Shown here one piece after another: positions 35,556 to 47,725 of a stretch of 64,000 bases of DNA. A program made the position numbers and the translations under genes. Below the pieces are notes generated by a model. That model was not told the DNA's origin. It ran no database searches and saw nothing but the letters and a program-made list of their open reading frames with translations. The stretch is taken from NCBI GenBank assembly GCA_034359265.1, contig CP136896.1:9331501-9395500 (forward strand), read 5' to 3'. Within the stretch, counting starts at the first letter, position 1; each line of letters begins with the position of its first letter. This DNA is from Canna indica (taxonomy: Eukaryota; Streptophyta; Magnoliopsida; Zingiberales; Cannaceae).

Positions 35556-36850
35556 ACGAGTGAGCACGTTTGCATATTATGTATTTTTTATGATACACAG
35601 ATTCTATTCTGTATAGGTCTGGTTTCTAGGTTTTGAACTTGGATCTTATCTTATTGAAATATGAAATCGGACCCTATCCAGAACATGTACTATACCACAG
35701 GTTTCGGGTACTATGTTGGAACCTATAAATGACTGATTCCTCGGTATAAATTTCGGGTACCTTATTGGAACATGTTCATTTACAGGTTTCATGGTACATG
35801 TTCCAACAAGGTACTTTGTACCATGTACATTGAAACCTATAAATGAATAGATTTTGAGTACTGCTATCAGTTTCGAGTACCCGATGTGTTGGACTCGAAA
35901 CCGAAACCGATTATAACTAGTTCCTTAGGTGCTGTTTGGTTAGCGAAATTTATTTTCTGGTTTGGTTTCAGTGAAACTGAAAACTTGGTTTCGAAAACTT
36001 GGTTTTGGTTTCTAGTTTTCAGTTTTCTGAAAACGCGTTTGGTTAATAAAAACAACATCAGTTTTAGTTAGTTGAAACCCGTAAATATTTATTTGATTAT
36101 AAAAAATAATATTAATTTTCCTTGTAGTAATTAAATGTTTAGTTAGTTTACAAAATTAAATATTTATTAATATGGTTACAAAATATTTAAATGATTTAAT
36201 TAATTAAGTTATTGGTAATTTAAGATTTTTTTGTCAATTAAATATAAAATTTAATTAATAGTTATTATAAAATTTCAAAAAAAAATAAGTCCAATGATCT
36301 AAAATTAGGTTTGATTAAATTATAAATAGACCAACTTTGAGAAAATTGAGTTATTTAAAATTTGGGTTTGAGTCAATTAGATATAAATTGGTTTAATTAT
36401 TTTATAAATTTAAGATAAAAGTTTGAGTTAAAAATGATGATTTTTATTTTTTTTTTAAAAAATTCGATATAGTTTGATTTATTTTTAAATTAATTAATTT
36501 TATAAAAAATATTTATAATTACAAAGTTGTCACAGCATATTTGATAACGAAACCGACAGTCTCGAAACCACAGAAAACAACATTATGTTGTTTTTATTTT
36601 TATTAAGAAAACTGGTTTCGTTTTCATTCTGGTTTCGATTCGGTTTCACGAAAATACTAAACCAAACACGTTTTCGTAAGCAGTTTTGGTTTCAGTGAAA
36701 TTGAAACCATGAAAACAGACTTGGTTTCGCTAACCAAACAGGCTCTTATGTTTTATCTCGGACCTACCTGAATTAATTTAATTCGAGTCTATCCGATCGG
36801 GTAGGTTCTAACCAGTTTCGAATCTATCTGATACTCATGCATATCCCTGG
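35556..36850. mobile_element. hAT-type MITE with perfect 8-bp TSD, carrying a nested Tourist element
   Basis: Flanked by TTCAAGAT at 35548-35555 and 36851-36858. The right end inverted reads CCAGGGATATGCATGAG, the left end ACGAGTGAGCACG, a degraded pair. GGTTTC/GGGTAC-type subterminal motifs lie on both sides. A Tourist-like element at 35928-36745 is inserted inside and is younger. Confidence 0.7.
35928..36745. mobile_element. Tourist (PIF/Harbinger) MITE with TTA target duplication
   Basis: Left end GGTGCTGTTTGGTTAGCGAAA; inverted right end GAGCCTGTTTGGTTAGCGAAA. TTA flanks both ends (35925-35927, 36746-36748). GTTTGGTT-type ends plus a TTA duplication define Tourist elements. Subterminal GGTTTCAGTGAAACTGAAA-like motifs are mirrored on both sides. 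The AT-rich middle is non-coding. Confidence 0.8.
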
Positions 36851-38249
36851 TTCAAGATTTCAAGCAACATACATTTCTATAGCAAAATTGAAAATGACCA
36901 ACAATTGAGTACCCAAGAATAAGAAACAGAAATCATATTTTTTATTTATTCGCAAATCAAATTGTATCTAAGAATTTTTTTTCTAAATTGTCGGACACAC
37001 TAAGTTGTAAGAAAAATAAAAGAAAAAGAGTTAATAAAATTATCTTCTCATTGTTTCCTAATTTATTAGATTATTTTTAAAAAGGTAAAGAGGAAAAATC
37101 TCTCGTAACTATAATCCTTTTATAATTACCCTCGTGAATTTTATAATTAGATAAAAAAGAATTAAATTTTATGAAATTAATAAAAATATTTCATTCGTTA
37201 ACTCATTGTTATCTAATTAATGATTTTTTTTAAATGACGTGTGACAATTTTTTATTGATTCAAATATTAAAAAATAAATAAAAAAATTAATTAATTAATT
37301 AGAAAATAGAAAAAATTAATTACAAACTTAAACAAGATAAATTAGAAATATTATTTTTCAAATTTATTTATGATTTATATTTTCAAATTTTACAATATAT
37401 ATTTTGTAATTTTATAATTTATTAATTTTAAATTAATTTTAATATTTAATTTAATGAAAGACCCTCCTGTGTCATTTTTTTTAAAAAATTATTAATTAGA
37501 TAATGAGTTATCAGAGTGAGTGATTTATTTATTTATTTATTAATTTTAAAGTTCAGGAGATAATGGCAAAAAAAATTATAATTTAGGAAAAGTTTTTTAC
37601 TATTTACCTTTTTTTTTAAAAATAATTCACGACTATATCAATTAATGGAACGTGTTGACACATAAGGATTTCATCTAATATGGAGATTCACATCAATTAG
37701 TTAGTGACTTTTTGAGCAGGATTAAAAAATATATATAAGGGGCTAAAGCGAAACTCTTCAAATTACAATAACTAAAATGAGAATTATTTAATTTCCAAAC
37801 TTAAAAATTTATAGTGAATTAAAATGGCAACATTTTTAAACTATAATCGCCTGAAAGTAAAAAAATAGAAATAAACTTCTAAGATGAAATTGAAACTAAT
37901 CCAAAGTGTAAACTAAAAGATTTCCACGGTGTTTTATAGCGACCAACTTCTTTTATAAGTGGTATTTTTATATAGTTTATTTTGGTTTATTTATTTTATT
38001 GAATAAAATAAGATAATAAATAAGAAGTATGAAATATAATTTTTTAATTCGACGCATATCAAATATAATTTTAATTTTTTAATTCTTACGTTAAACAAAT
38101 AATGAATATAAATTTATCTCTTATTTTATCGACTTTTATGAAATAAAGCCATAAACAAATATGCCTTCCGTGTTTAAATTAAAATTTGACTCGAATTATT
38201 TTTTTCTACAAAATCTAATATGAAAATATTTTCTCGAAGATATTGTAAA
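36851..38249. other. AT-rich intergenic DNA
   Basis: No gene seen; 37740-37920 may be the inverted partner of 34670-34880. Confidence 0.4.
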
Positions 38250-39380
38250 GGGAAAAGGTACAAAAATGCTCCTAACGTTTCCTCACGGGTACTAAAATGT
38301 TCCTAAAATTTTTTTGGGATCAAAAATACATCTTATGTTATGGAATTGAGTACAAAAATACCTATATAGATAAACGACGTTAATTGAGAGATAACGGAGC
38401 TGACGTGGCGGATGACTGAAACTGATGACGTGGACATGTGAAGTGCATGCATGCCAAGATATTTTCTTACGGATACTAAAATATCTTTGACGTTTTCTCA
38501 CGAGTACTAAAATGTCTCTAACGTTTTCTCACGGGTACAAAAATGCTCATAACGTTTTCTCACAGATACTAAAATACTCATAATGTTAATTTTGGAGCTA
38601 AAATACCCCTGAGATTATTGAAACTAGTACAAAAATGACACCAAACTAACTTTTGTTAGGTGAGACTTAACGAAGATGTCGTGGATGCAGACAAAGATAT
38701 TGACTTTACACGTGGTGCATATATAGAGAGCAACTTGCCACGTAAGCGACACATAAGAAATCGAAAACTAAAAATTTAGAAAATAAAAACTGAAAATGAA
38801 ATCATCAAATCAGTTAATCGAAAAATTTGGTTCGATTTCAAATCAATTTTTTAATTAATCAATTTTTTTATTTTTTTGCTCACCCCTACTGTTGCGTGAC
38901 AAGTTGCTCTCTGCATGTGCACCGCGTGTAAAGTCAACATCTCTATCAGTATTCACGACATCTCCATTAAGTCTCACATACCAAAAGTTAGTATGATGTT
39001 ATTTTTGTATCATTTTCAATAATCTCAGGGGTATTTTAGTTCCAAAATAAATGTTAGAGGTATTTTAGTATCTTTGAGAAAATGTTAGAGGTATTTTTGT
39101 ACCAGTGAGAAAATATTAGGGACATTTTAATATTCGAAAGAAAACGTCGGGAGCATTTTAATACCCGTGAGAAAACGTCTTGACATGCATGCGTGCCACA
39201 TGTCCACGTCATCAATCTCAGTCATTAGCCGCGTCATCTCCGTTATCTCTCAATTAACGATATTTACCTATAGAGGTATTTTTGTACCTAATTCCATAAC
39301 GTAAGAAATATTTTTGATCCCAAAAAAATTTTATGGGCTATCTGTGAGGAAATATTAAGAGTATTTTTATACATTTTCTC
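38250..39380. mobile_element. MULE-type foldback MITE, 1131 bp, with 9-bp TSD
   Basis: Left end GGGAAAAGGTACAAAAATGC pairs with inverted right end GAGAAAATGTATAAAAATAC. Flanks are TATTGTAAA (38241-38249) and TATCGTAAA (39381-39389), a 9-base duplication with one mismatch, as made by Mutator-like elements. The arms are over 500 bases each and almost meet near 38815-38880. They contain repeated CGTTTTCTCACGGGTAC-like units and CACGTCA motifs. No coding frame. Confidence 0.85.
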
Positions 39381-39952
39381 TATCGTAAAACAAAAGTGCC
39401 GAGCTAAAAGATCAGAGTTCTTATTCCAAATAATTAATTATGTAAACACGAGCAAATGGATCCTTGTGTGACATGAACCTGATAAGGCACGCTAGTTATC
39501 AATTAATGCAGTGGATCATATGTGCATGTGGTCCACGGAATTCAATTTAGACTCGGTGGTCCATGGTCTTAATTAATGCATCATGAGGTAGTGCCCAATT
39601 TCTTTATTATTTATTTGTGAATTATAATAACAGCGTGTGAATATATATATATATATATATATATATTTGACGTAGTTATAAAATTACCATGTTAATCATA
39701 AATCATAATTATATTGAATGAAAGTTTCTAATTACCAATATAATTATAATTAAACAAATGAATACAATAATGGATAATTTGTGTATATTATAAAAAATTA
39801 TGATTTTAACAAATATCATAGAATATTTATGATTTTGTGAATAAATCATAAAGTTTCTATAATTTTTCTAAATTTCTCTAGTAAAAAATTTAAATTAAAT
39901 TATCCTAATCCATCCTCTATGGAGACATCATTAATGCAGTAGGTCCACTGCA
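39381..39952. other. AT-rich spacer with (AT)n microsatellite
   Basis: (AT)n at about 39643-39666. No gene seen. Confidence 0.5.
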
Positions 39953-40586
39953 TAATTATTACAATTATTTATCTAAAACAGAATTTGGGTTTCAAAAATT
40001 ATAAAAATCAAAACTTGATTATTTATCTAAAACGGAATTTGGGTTCTAAAAATTACAAAAACGAAAATTTGATTTCGAAAATTACGAGATTTAGAACAAA
40101 ATATTCTAATATCCATGAAATGCCCTTGCATTTAATTTTATGTGACTGAAAACAGTAGTGGCCAAATCGAAAACTGGGTCGGGTTTCAATACGTTGTTTC
40201 ACTAAAATAATATTTATTTAATATGATATTTTGGTGAAACAACATACAACAAAAAAAAAAATTGCAACCCATTTTCTCTTCTCTACTCCCTTCTTCACCA
40301 CCGTCATATAAATTTTTTTTTCCAGTAGTTTCATCAAAATAATATATTATTCAATATGCTATTTTGGTGAAACAACATATTGAACCGGACCCGATTTTTA
40401 ATTTGGCTGCTGTTGATTTTCAGTCGCTTTAAATTAAATGTCTGTCACTCAAAGTTTAATACGGGAACATTTTAGGTAGACTACAACATTTGGTTCAGGA
40501 TCTTGTAATTTTCAAAATCAAATTCAGTTTTTTTTAGTTTTCGGAACCCAAATTCAGTTTTAGGTAAATAGCTATAATAATTATTC
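39953..40586. mobile_element. Foldback MITE, about 630 bp
   Basis: TTATCTAAAACAGAATTTGGG on the left is mirrored by CCCAAATTCAGTTTTAGGTAA on the right. Further in, GTGGCCAAATCGAAAAC and GAAACAACATA-type stretches are mirrored too. The left arm has a ~57-base tandem duplication (39970 and 40027). No clear target duplication. Confidence 0.65.
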
Positions 40587-41949
40587 AAAAGAAGGTGCAA
40601 ACGGTAAGTTCTCGCTTTCATAACTTTAATATTCAATATCAACTACCTCAGTTGATAAGCATTTTTATCGTGAATTAAGGCCAATTCTGCCTTCATTAAT
40701 TAGTTACTCTGGTTAAAAACAAATAAACATACAACAAAATTCCACAGGTGACTGGTGAGGGGTGAAATCAATGACCTCATCTCTGAGCCAACGAAAAGAA
40801 TGCACACATGGGAGAAGAAAGTTCCATGTGGAGGATATAATATAGGAGTGGAATCATGTGATATCAGGCTCATCAAGACAATGCTTCTCTGTTGCCAATC
40901 TCATCAATAATGAAAGCATATCTTGAATAAGAGAAACAGAGAGAGGGAGAGAGAAATGAGAAGAGAACAACACTTTGCTTATGTAGTCTGTGTCCTTTAG
41001 GTGTGTACCAACTCTGCTACATAATAGTCAGTGTGACTCCACCGTAAGACACTAAGACTAAGGAGAAGAGAGAGAGAGAGAGAACAGAATTGGACCAAAT
41101 GAAATGCATCATTCTACAGTAAGAAAAGATTTGACCAAGCCTTAGCATGGTAGATCTGAAAACAGCAGTATATAATACTCAAAGGCAATAAGAGCAACAG
41201 GTGAACCAGAGTCTGCTAACAGAGACATGCAAAGATTACATCCTCTTCCAGTTCTTCTCCCACCAAGATTCTTGGAGAATGTTCCTACCTACTAATAAAA
41301 TCATGATCAATCCAAAAACTTAACTTGAGTCAAAATCAGTATTTCCCCGAAAATTCAGCTTGTTTTTCTTAATCCAAAAATTCAGAACAGTCAAATTCTG
41401 TGACCCTTTTACAACCCCTACACCAATCATTATGCAGAAAAGAAGAAAGAGAAAGAGAGAGTCAAGGCCAATCTTTGTAGTAGATTCAGTGGAAGATGAG
41501 ATCTATGTCCACTATGTTTAGAAAGAGATCAGTACAGTAACCACAAAATGAGTGGCTCATTTTAAATCAAGAGCATATATTCCTTCAGTCCACTTAGTGT
41601 AGAATTTGGATTACAGCAAGCAAAAAGGAATGCACAAACTGACCCACCAAAGAAAAATAAGAGCAAATAATTCGACAATGTATCAATAATTGCAAAAAAG
41701 AAAAGAGAGAGATAAAATTCCAATCTTAACAGCAAAGAAAGTGTCTAATGGAGTAGATTCTCCATCCTTATCCCTTTGGCTTTAAGAGACATCAAAGTGG
41801 CAACAGCAGCAGTAGCAGCAGCAAGTAGAAGGTACAGTTTCTTCTTCTTCTCCACCTAATGGCGGATTCTGAAGCATAATTAATCTTAACATTTTGCTCG
41901 TAAGATGAATTAATAAGGTGAAAAAATTTGTGGTAATGGTTAACTGATG
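40587..41949. other. Downstream flank of the translocator gene
   Basis: Lower repeat content and mixed composition, unlike the surrounding TE DNA. 41750-41949 probably includes the 3' untranslated region of the minus-strand gene (GCAGCAGTAGCAGCAGCAAG near 41802). The remainder could hold a non-coding exon, but no coding frame is supported. Confidence 0.4.
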
Positions 41950-43116
41950 CTACGAAGAGGATGACGGTGATGGCTTCGACCTCTTCTTAGCCTCACTGTA
42001 GAGCACGACGCCGGCGACGGTGATGCCGAAGCCGGTGATGCCCATCACGGTGACCGGATTCCGGAAGATGAGGACGGAGACGAGGGCCGCGACGGCGGCC
42101 TTGGCATTGCCGAGCACCTGCAGGGTGAGGGCGCTTGTGTGCTTGGTCACGAGGAAATTGGTGAGGTTGACGAGGTAGGCGACGGTGGCATTGCCGAAGA
42201 GGAGGAGACCTAGGTAGGGGTCGGCGCGGACCTTGGCGACGGTGACGGCGACGACGCCGGGCTCGGCGTAGAGGGCGAGGGGAAGCAGGATGGCGGCAGC
42301 GATGGGGGCCATGTGCATGAGCAGGTTCATTGAGTTGAGCTTCTCGGACTCGGAGGTGAGGAGGACGCCCTGGACCACCGACTTGAGGGCGCGGCCGGCA
42401 GTGGAGCCGACGCAGAGGATGAAGCCGATGGGGTGGAAGAGGGGCTCGCTGTTGCTGGCGAGGACGATGCCGAGGACGACGGGGAGGAGGGCGGCGTAGA
42501 CGGCGCCGGGCTCGCGACGGCAGGTGATGGCCAGGGCGAAGAGGGCGGTAAAGAAGGGGGTGGTGGCGCCGATCGCCTGGTTGAAGGAGACGGGGAGGAA
42601 GCGGAGGGAGGCGTTGCCGCAGACGACGGAGAAGCAGAAGATGGCGCCGAGGGCGGCGATCTTGAGCAGCTGCCGGCGGGAGGAGACGGGCTGGAGGGGG
42701 ACGAGACGGAGCCACCGAACGGCAGCGGCGCTGTAGGCGGAGCAGGAGATCATGTGGAGCGCGGTGAGGAAGACGGGGAACCGGAAGCCGTAAATGCTGA
42801 GAAGGTACTTGTTGAGGAGGAGCACGCCGATGTTGGATAAGTACCATAACCCGACGAAGAATGCGGTTGCGAAGGTGGCAGTGGTGGAAGAGGAGGCGGA
42901 GCCGGGGGCGTCTCCGGCGACGGCGGATGAAGAGGGACGCAAGAAGAAGAAGAAGGGCAGGAGGAGAGAGAGGAAGGATGCCGACTGCTTGCCGCCAGGG
43001 CGGGCCTCGCTGGGCGGCGTCGGCGGGATGTCGACGAAGACGAGGTCGGTGGAGTCCTCGCGCGGGTTGCTGCCGCGCCTCGTCGTCCTCCCGCTTTGGA
43101 CGTGAGCTTCCACCAT
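41950..43116 (-). CDS. Sugar-phosphate/nucleotide-sugar translocator-like protein (TPT/DMT family), intronless
   Basis: A single open frame of 388 codons. The body from about residue 85 ([20 protein letters not shown]) to 375 ([13 protein letters not shown]) follows the triose-phosphate-translocator family with about ten hydrophobic segments. Recognisable family stretches are [34 protein letters not shown] and [16 protein letters not shown]. It resembles the plant proteins annotated as probable sugar phosphate/phosphate translocators near At1g12500/At3g11320, usually placed in the Golgi/ER membrane; the substrate cannot be read from sequence. The N-terminal ~80 residues are polar then low-complexity (Ser/Ala-rich) with a hydrophobic [12 protein letters not shown], and do not look like a clear plastid transit peptide. 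The Ser-rich C-terminus follows a KKRSK motif. The ATG at 43116 is the first in frame, after a TC-rich leader. Codon use is strongly GC-ending, unlike the ABCG gene. Confidence 0.9.
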   Translation of the reverse strand: MVEAHVQSGRTTRRGSNPREDSTDLVFVDIPPTPPSEARPGGKQSASFLSLLLPFFFFLRPSSSAVAGDAPGSASSSTTATFATAFFVGLWYLSNIGVLLLNKYLLSIYGFRFPVFLTALHMISCSAYSAAAVRWLRLVPLQPVSSRRQLLKIAALGAIFCFSVVCGNASLRFLPVSFNQAIGATTPFFTALFALAITCRREPGAVYAALLPVVLGIVLASNSEPLFHPIGFILCVGSTAGRALKSVVQGVLLTSESEKLNSMNLLMHMAPIAAAILLPLALYAEPGVVAVTVAKVRADPYLGLLLFGNATVAYLVNLTNFLVTKHTSALTLQVLGNAKAAVAALVSVLIFRNPVTVMGITGFGITVAGVVLYSEAKKRSKPSPSSSS

Positions 43117-43242
43117 CTCACTCTCTCTCTCCCCCTCGCTCTCTCTCTCTCTTATCTCTTTTCTTGGATTCTTTAATCTTTAGGAAAGACTTGATCTAGA
43201 AAGAGAAAGAGAGAGAGAAGAGGAAAGCAAGAGACGGATGGA

Positions 43243-43249
43243 ATTTATA
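43243..43249 (-). promoter_or_regulatory. TATA box of the translocator gene
   Basis: TATAAAT on the minus strand, 127 bases upstream of the ATG. The leader between contains GA/CT-rich tracts (43117-43220). Confidence 0.6.
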
Positions 43250-43815
43250 CGCTGTTTGGGATTAATTCCTGCCGTTCTAATTTCATTAAAATAGAATAAA
43301 ATTTTATTTAATAGTAAAATGAGTAGTATTTTAGAAAATTATAAACAAATTAATTTGAAATTTCAGATAATAATTTGATAAGGTATGTTTTAAGTGAAGG
43401 TAGAGACTAGAGACTAGAGAAGGAGACGAGGGTTGGCGTGTGTGTCGGTAGGGGGGATCAAACTGGCAATTACACGGATTTGTATGAGCTGGAGAGAGAG
43501 AGAGAGAGACTACAGGGGGAGTCAAATTAAGATGCCAGCAATGGGCGACCACGAAACAGGACACGCTTTTACGAGGGCCCACCACCGTCTTCTCTATCTC
43601 TCTTCCCTAGGAATCGAGGAATTTGCAGTGGAAGGACGATGAGGCGCATTCACTGCAGGTATCTGGTCCAATCGGAACATCCAATCCAGTTGGGCCCTGA
43701 TCCAATGTCCACTTCATCGGATCTGATTAGGCTTGTTATGTTGTATCAATAGAGAGGTCCAGATAAGTCCGATCATCTTCGAGCCATACCCGGTATGGCC
43801 ATTAAAAAAAAAAAG
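43250..43815. other. Upstream flank of the translocator gene
   Basis: Short GA tract near 43494-43509. The open frames on both strands show no recognised domain. Confidence 0.4.
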
Positions 43816-44745
43816 AAGTTAAATTACACTAATCTCCTACGAAGTTTAGTAAAATTGATCGAATATTTATTTTACCCCTGGCCAAAGTCTTTATGATCAA
43901 AAATTTAAAATATATATATATAAAATAATTTAAATTTACAAAATATTTTTTATGATAAGAATAAGATATTAGAGAATAAAAAATATATTTTTTAAACTAT
44001 CTGATGTATTAAAGACTTTTGTACAAAGTCTATAAATTTAAATTTAAATTAAAAATTATAAAATATTTTCATGTAAAATATTTTTCTAGATCATAATACT
44101 TCTTTTGTATCATTAAAAAATTATTTTATGAATTCAAATATTTTTTTAAAAAAATTATGAAGCTATTATAGACTTTTGTTCATAGTAATTTTATAATTAT
44201 AAAAAATAAAATTTAATTCACAAAAAAAATATGCGATATAAAAAATATTCTAGAGTCTATCAATATATTTTGGATAAAAAATATTTTACTATTTTTAATT
44301 AAAAATTAGTTTTATAGACTTTGGATAAAAGTCTAATGCATTAGAGACTTTTGCCCAAAATCTATAATAGTTTTATAATTAAAAAAATTAATTAATAAAA
44401 TATTTTTTATAATATAAAAGATGTGTTGTGGTTCAAAAAAATATTTATTATAAAAAATATTTCATAATTTTTAATTTAAATTTGGATTTATAGACTTTGT
44501 GCAAAACTCTCTAATGATTTAGAAAGTTTGAAAATATATATTTTAGACTCTAACACCTTATTTCTATATCATTAGAAAGTTTGAAAATATATTTTTTAGA
44601 CTCTAACACCTCATTTCTATTATAAATATTTTTTTATAAATTAAAATTATTTTTTAATATTTTTTTAATCTGATTAGAGACTTTGGCCAAGGGTAAAATG
44701 AGTATTCGATTCACTCAATTTTGATTTTGGGAATTACTCATCTTC
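43816..44745. mobile_element. Foldback MITE, about 930 bp
   Basis: ATTTTACCCCTGGCCAAAGTC near 43870 is mirrored by GACTTTGGCCAAGGGTAAAAT near 44681. Matching continues outward through AAAATTGATCGAATA. Inside, TAGACTTT(T)G-type units occur repeatedly in both orientations. AATTACACTAATCTCCTACG at the left edge is typical of a common plant MULE-MITE type. Confidence 0.65.
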
Positions 44746-45179
44746 AGATCTAATTTTGGGAATTTCTCATTCCCAAAATCCGAATCTAGGAAATGACTCA
44801 ACAAAAAAATTTAAAAATAATAATTAATTAATTAAAATATATTATAATTTGAAATAAAAAACATAAACCATAAAACTCTAAAAATAATGAAATAAATATT
44901 AATGTAAGTATTTTAAATAACTTAAATTATTAATTAATTTAATAAAAAAAAATTTAAAAAATTGAGCTATGATCATAATCAAGCTCGGGTAAAGCCTGTC
45001 GCATGAGGGGGCCCAAGCACATGACTTCAGGGGTAAGTTGGGCATGATCTACATGCCGTAGAGGAGTCTCTCAACCTAATCTTTTAAAATGATCCGGTCA
45101 GTTCGATCCATTGCCATCTCTAGACTTAATCAGTATTGAGTGTTAACAAAATTAATTACATGCCTCAATCCACATTATT

Positions 45180-45332
45180 TACAATAGTAATTTTTTTCTT
45201 CCAAAATTAGTAAGTTAATTACAAGAATGAGAATCAATTATACAATTAAGTACAAGACTTACTGGGGATCGAACCCTAGACTTCAAAGAAACATTTATGA
45301 TGTTACTATCAACTGTGCTATTCACAGTTGGC
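45180..45332 (-). mobile_element. SINE-like tRNA-derived repeat (copy A)
   Basis: On the minus strand TAGCACAGTTGATAG (box-A-like, 45306-45320) precedes GGGTTCGATCCC (box B, 45265-45276). Duplicated in copy B near 46475-46630 with slight changes. Confidence 0.4.
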
Positions 45333-46035
45333 TTATTTACAATGGTGATTAGGATTGACCATTCACTCCTTTGACATCGTCTACCCTACCAATTGATTAG
45401 GGCCCTCCATCCTTCTGAAGTAGCTCTGCCCCTGCTTACGTCCTCCCTATCTCCCTACACGATAAACACACCTATGACCTATTATTGCTTGGATCCCTAT
45501 CTTATTTTTATTATCTAAAGCTTTGTCGGCCACTTTTTCATTTGATCTAACTTTTTCGCCAAGTATAGGTGCCCAACTGGACCAATAATCTTCGAGCCAT
45601 TCTGGGCAGGATTTGAAGATTTTTAGGGTTGGTCCAACTCGACCTGTGACCCAGACACTCAGACTCGAGCCGAGTCGAAGAAATTAATAATTTATTTTAA
45701 AATTTAAAAAATAATGTCAAAAATTAAATAAACAGCTAAAATATATTTAAAATACCAAATATCACTAAAATAAATAATTTAAAAATTGAAAATGAAATAA
45801 AAATTTATTTAAATACTTTAAACAATTTAGATTGTTTATTTAATTTAGGATTTTTAGACTAAAGAATCATAAAATTTGACAAAATTTTAAGTTCTACCAT
45901 GCATTTTCAAAATTCTTCTGTAAATACACATAGTTTCCATGCGTTGATGTCATATATCAATTCGTCAAGCGCTGTCTCAACTAAACTGACGTGGAGGAAA
46001 ACGATGCTCGTGTGGTTGACGGCTTCCTACGTGGC

Positions 46036-46128
46036 TAGGGGTGAGCAGAATTCCCTGATTCACTGAAATCGAACCGTCGGTTAATTTATCGAACCAAAAT
46101 TTAATATATTTTTTTAACCGAAAATCGA
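46036..46128. mobile_element. Truncated hAT MITE (left end only)
   Basis: TAGGGGTGAGCAGAATTCCC at 46036 equals the left end of the element at 47322. It stops at the duplication junction. Confidence 0.75.
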
Positions 46129-46239
46129 ACCATTCTGGGCAGGATTTGAAGATTTTTAGGGTTGGTCCAACACAACCTGTGACCCAAACACTCAAGCTCG
46201 AGCCGAGTCGAAGAAATTAATAATTTATTTTCAAATTTA

Positions 46240-47321
46240 AAAAAAATTGAGTCGTGATCATAATCAAGCTCGGGTAAAGCTTGGCGCATGAGTAGGCCCG
46301 AGCATATGACTTCAGGGGTAAATTGGGCATGATCTACATGTCGTAGAGGAGTCTCCCAACCTAATCTTTTAAAATGATCGGGTCAATTCGATCCATTGCC
46401 ATCTCTAGACCTAATCAGTATTGAGTGTTGACAAAATTAATTACATGCCTCAATTCGCATTATTTACAATAGTATTTTTTTTCTTCCAAAATTAGTAAGT
46501 TCATTAGAAGAATAAGAATCAATTATACAATTAAGTACAAGACTTTCTGGGGATCGAACCCCATACCTCTAGGAAACATTCATGATGTTGCCACCAACTA
46601 TGCTATGCACAATTGGCTTGATTTACAATGGTGATTAGGACCGACCATTCACTCCTTTGACATCGTCTACCCTACCAATTGATTAGGGCCCTCCATCCTT
46701 CTGAAGTAGCCATGCCCCTGCTTACGTCATCTCTATCTCCCTACACGATAAACACACCTATGACCTATTATTGCTTGGATCCCTATCTTATTTTTATTAT
46801 CTTAAGCTTTGTCGACCCCTCTTTCATTTGATCTAACTTTTTCGCCAAGTAAAGGTGCCCAACTGGACCAATAATCTTCGAGCCATTCTGGGCAGGATTT
46901 GAAGATTTTTAGGGTTGGTCCAACTCGACCTGTGACCCAGACACTCAGGCTTGAGCCGAGTCGAAGAAATTAATAATTTATTTTAAAATTTAAAAAATAA
47001 TGTCAAAAATTAAATAAACAACTAAAATATATTTAAAATACAAAATATCACTAAAATAAATAATTTAAAAATTGAAAATGAAATAAAAGTTTATTTAAAT
47101 ACTTTAAACAATTTAGCTTGTTTATTTAATTTAGGGTTTTTAGACTAAAGAATCATAAAATTTGACAACTGTTTAAGTTCTACCCTGCGTTTTCAAAATT
47201 CTCCTATAAATGCACATAGTTTCCATCCGTTGATGTCATATATCAATTCGTCACGCGCCGTCTCAACTAAGCTGATGTGGAGGAAAACGACGCTTGTGTG
47301 ATTGACGGCTTCCTACGTGGC
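46240..47321. repeat. Tandem duplication, copy B
   Basis: Same content and order as copy A. Here the MULE left terminal repeat (from 47134) continues into the complete hAT MITE and the rest of the MULE, so copy B is attached to the intact element. Confidence 0.8.
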
Positions 47322-47430
47322 TAGGGGTGAGCAGAATTCCCCGATTCCCCGAAATCAAACCGAATTAATTCCGGTTAAAAAAATTTTGGATTTCGGTTCG
47401 ATAAATTAACCGACGGTTCGATTAACTTAC

Positions 47431-47436
<6 letters not shown>

Positions 47437-47494
<58 letters not shown>
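47437..47494. repeat. (TA)n microsatellite
   Basis: About 28 TA units inside the hAT MITE. Confidence 0.9.
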
Positions 47495-47498
<4 letters not shown>

Positions 47499-47725
47499 TA
47501 TACCTTGGTGGTTAAGTAGATTTTTAAGCCTCCCGCTTGCCCAGGTTCAAATCCTAATGTATGTGTAATATTATTTATTTTATATTCGACTATGTATATA
47601 TATGTGTGTGTGTGTTAGTTAGAAATAAATTGATAATGGAGTTTGTTAAGATGGTTAGAGGGGTATGAAATTAAAGTTTGGTTACCTACTTGCCCAGGTT
47701 TGAGTCTTAGCAAATGTAATTTTTT
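47495..47725 (+). mobile_element. SINE-like tRNA-derived pair inside the hAT MITE
   Basis: CTTGGTGGTTAAGTAGA with CAGGTTCAAATCC about 35 bases later (box A and B like), followed by a second, weaker pair (AAGATGGTTAGAGGGG and CAGGTTTGAGTC). Looks like SINE cargo within the MITE. Confidence 0.45.

Larger units (their letters stand above)
44955..46128. repeat. Tandem duplication, copy A (period about 1286 bp)
   Basis: GATCATAATCAAGCTCGG at 44971 recurs at 46256, and GCCATTCTGGGCAGGATTTG near 45596 recurs near 46882, a constant offset of 1285-1286 bases. Copy A includes a SINE-like body, the MULE left terminal repeat (about 45850-46035) and the first ~90 bases of the hAT MITE, where it joins copy B at 46128. 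Confidence 0.8.

Noticed and set aside
34670..37920. One giant foldback enclosing the nested hAT and Tourist elements
   Set aside because: Only short stretches at the two ends look complementary by eye and no target duplication was found; too weak to annotate.
41993..43199. Several other open frames on both strands across the translocator gene
   Set aside because: Shadows caused by its GC-rich codon usage; only the 388-codon frame has family features.
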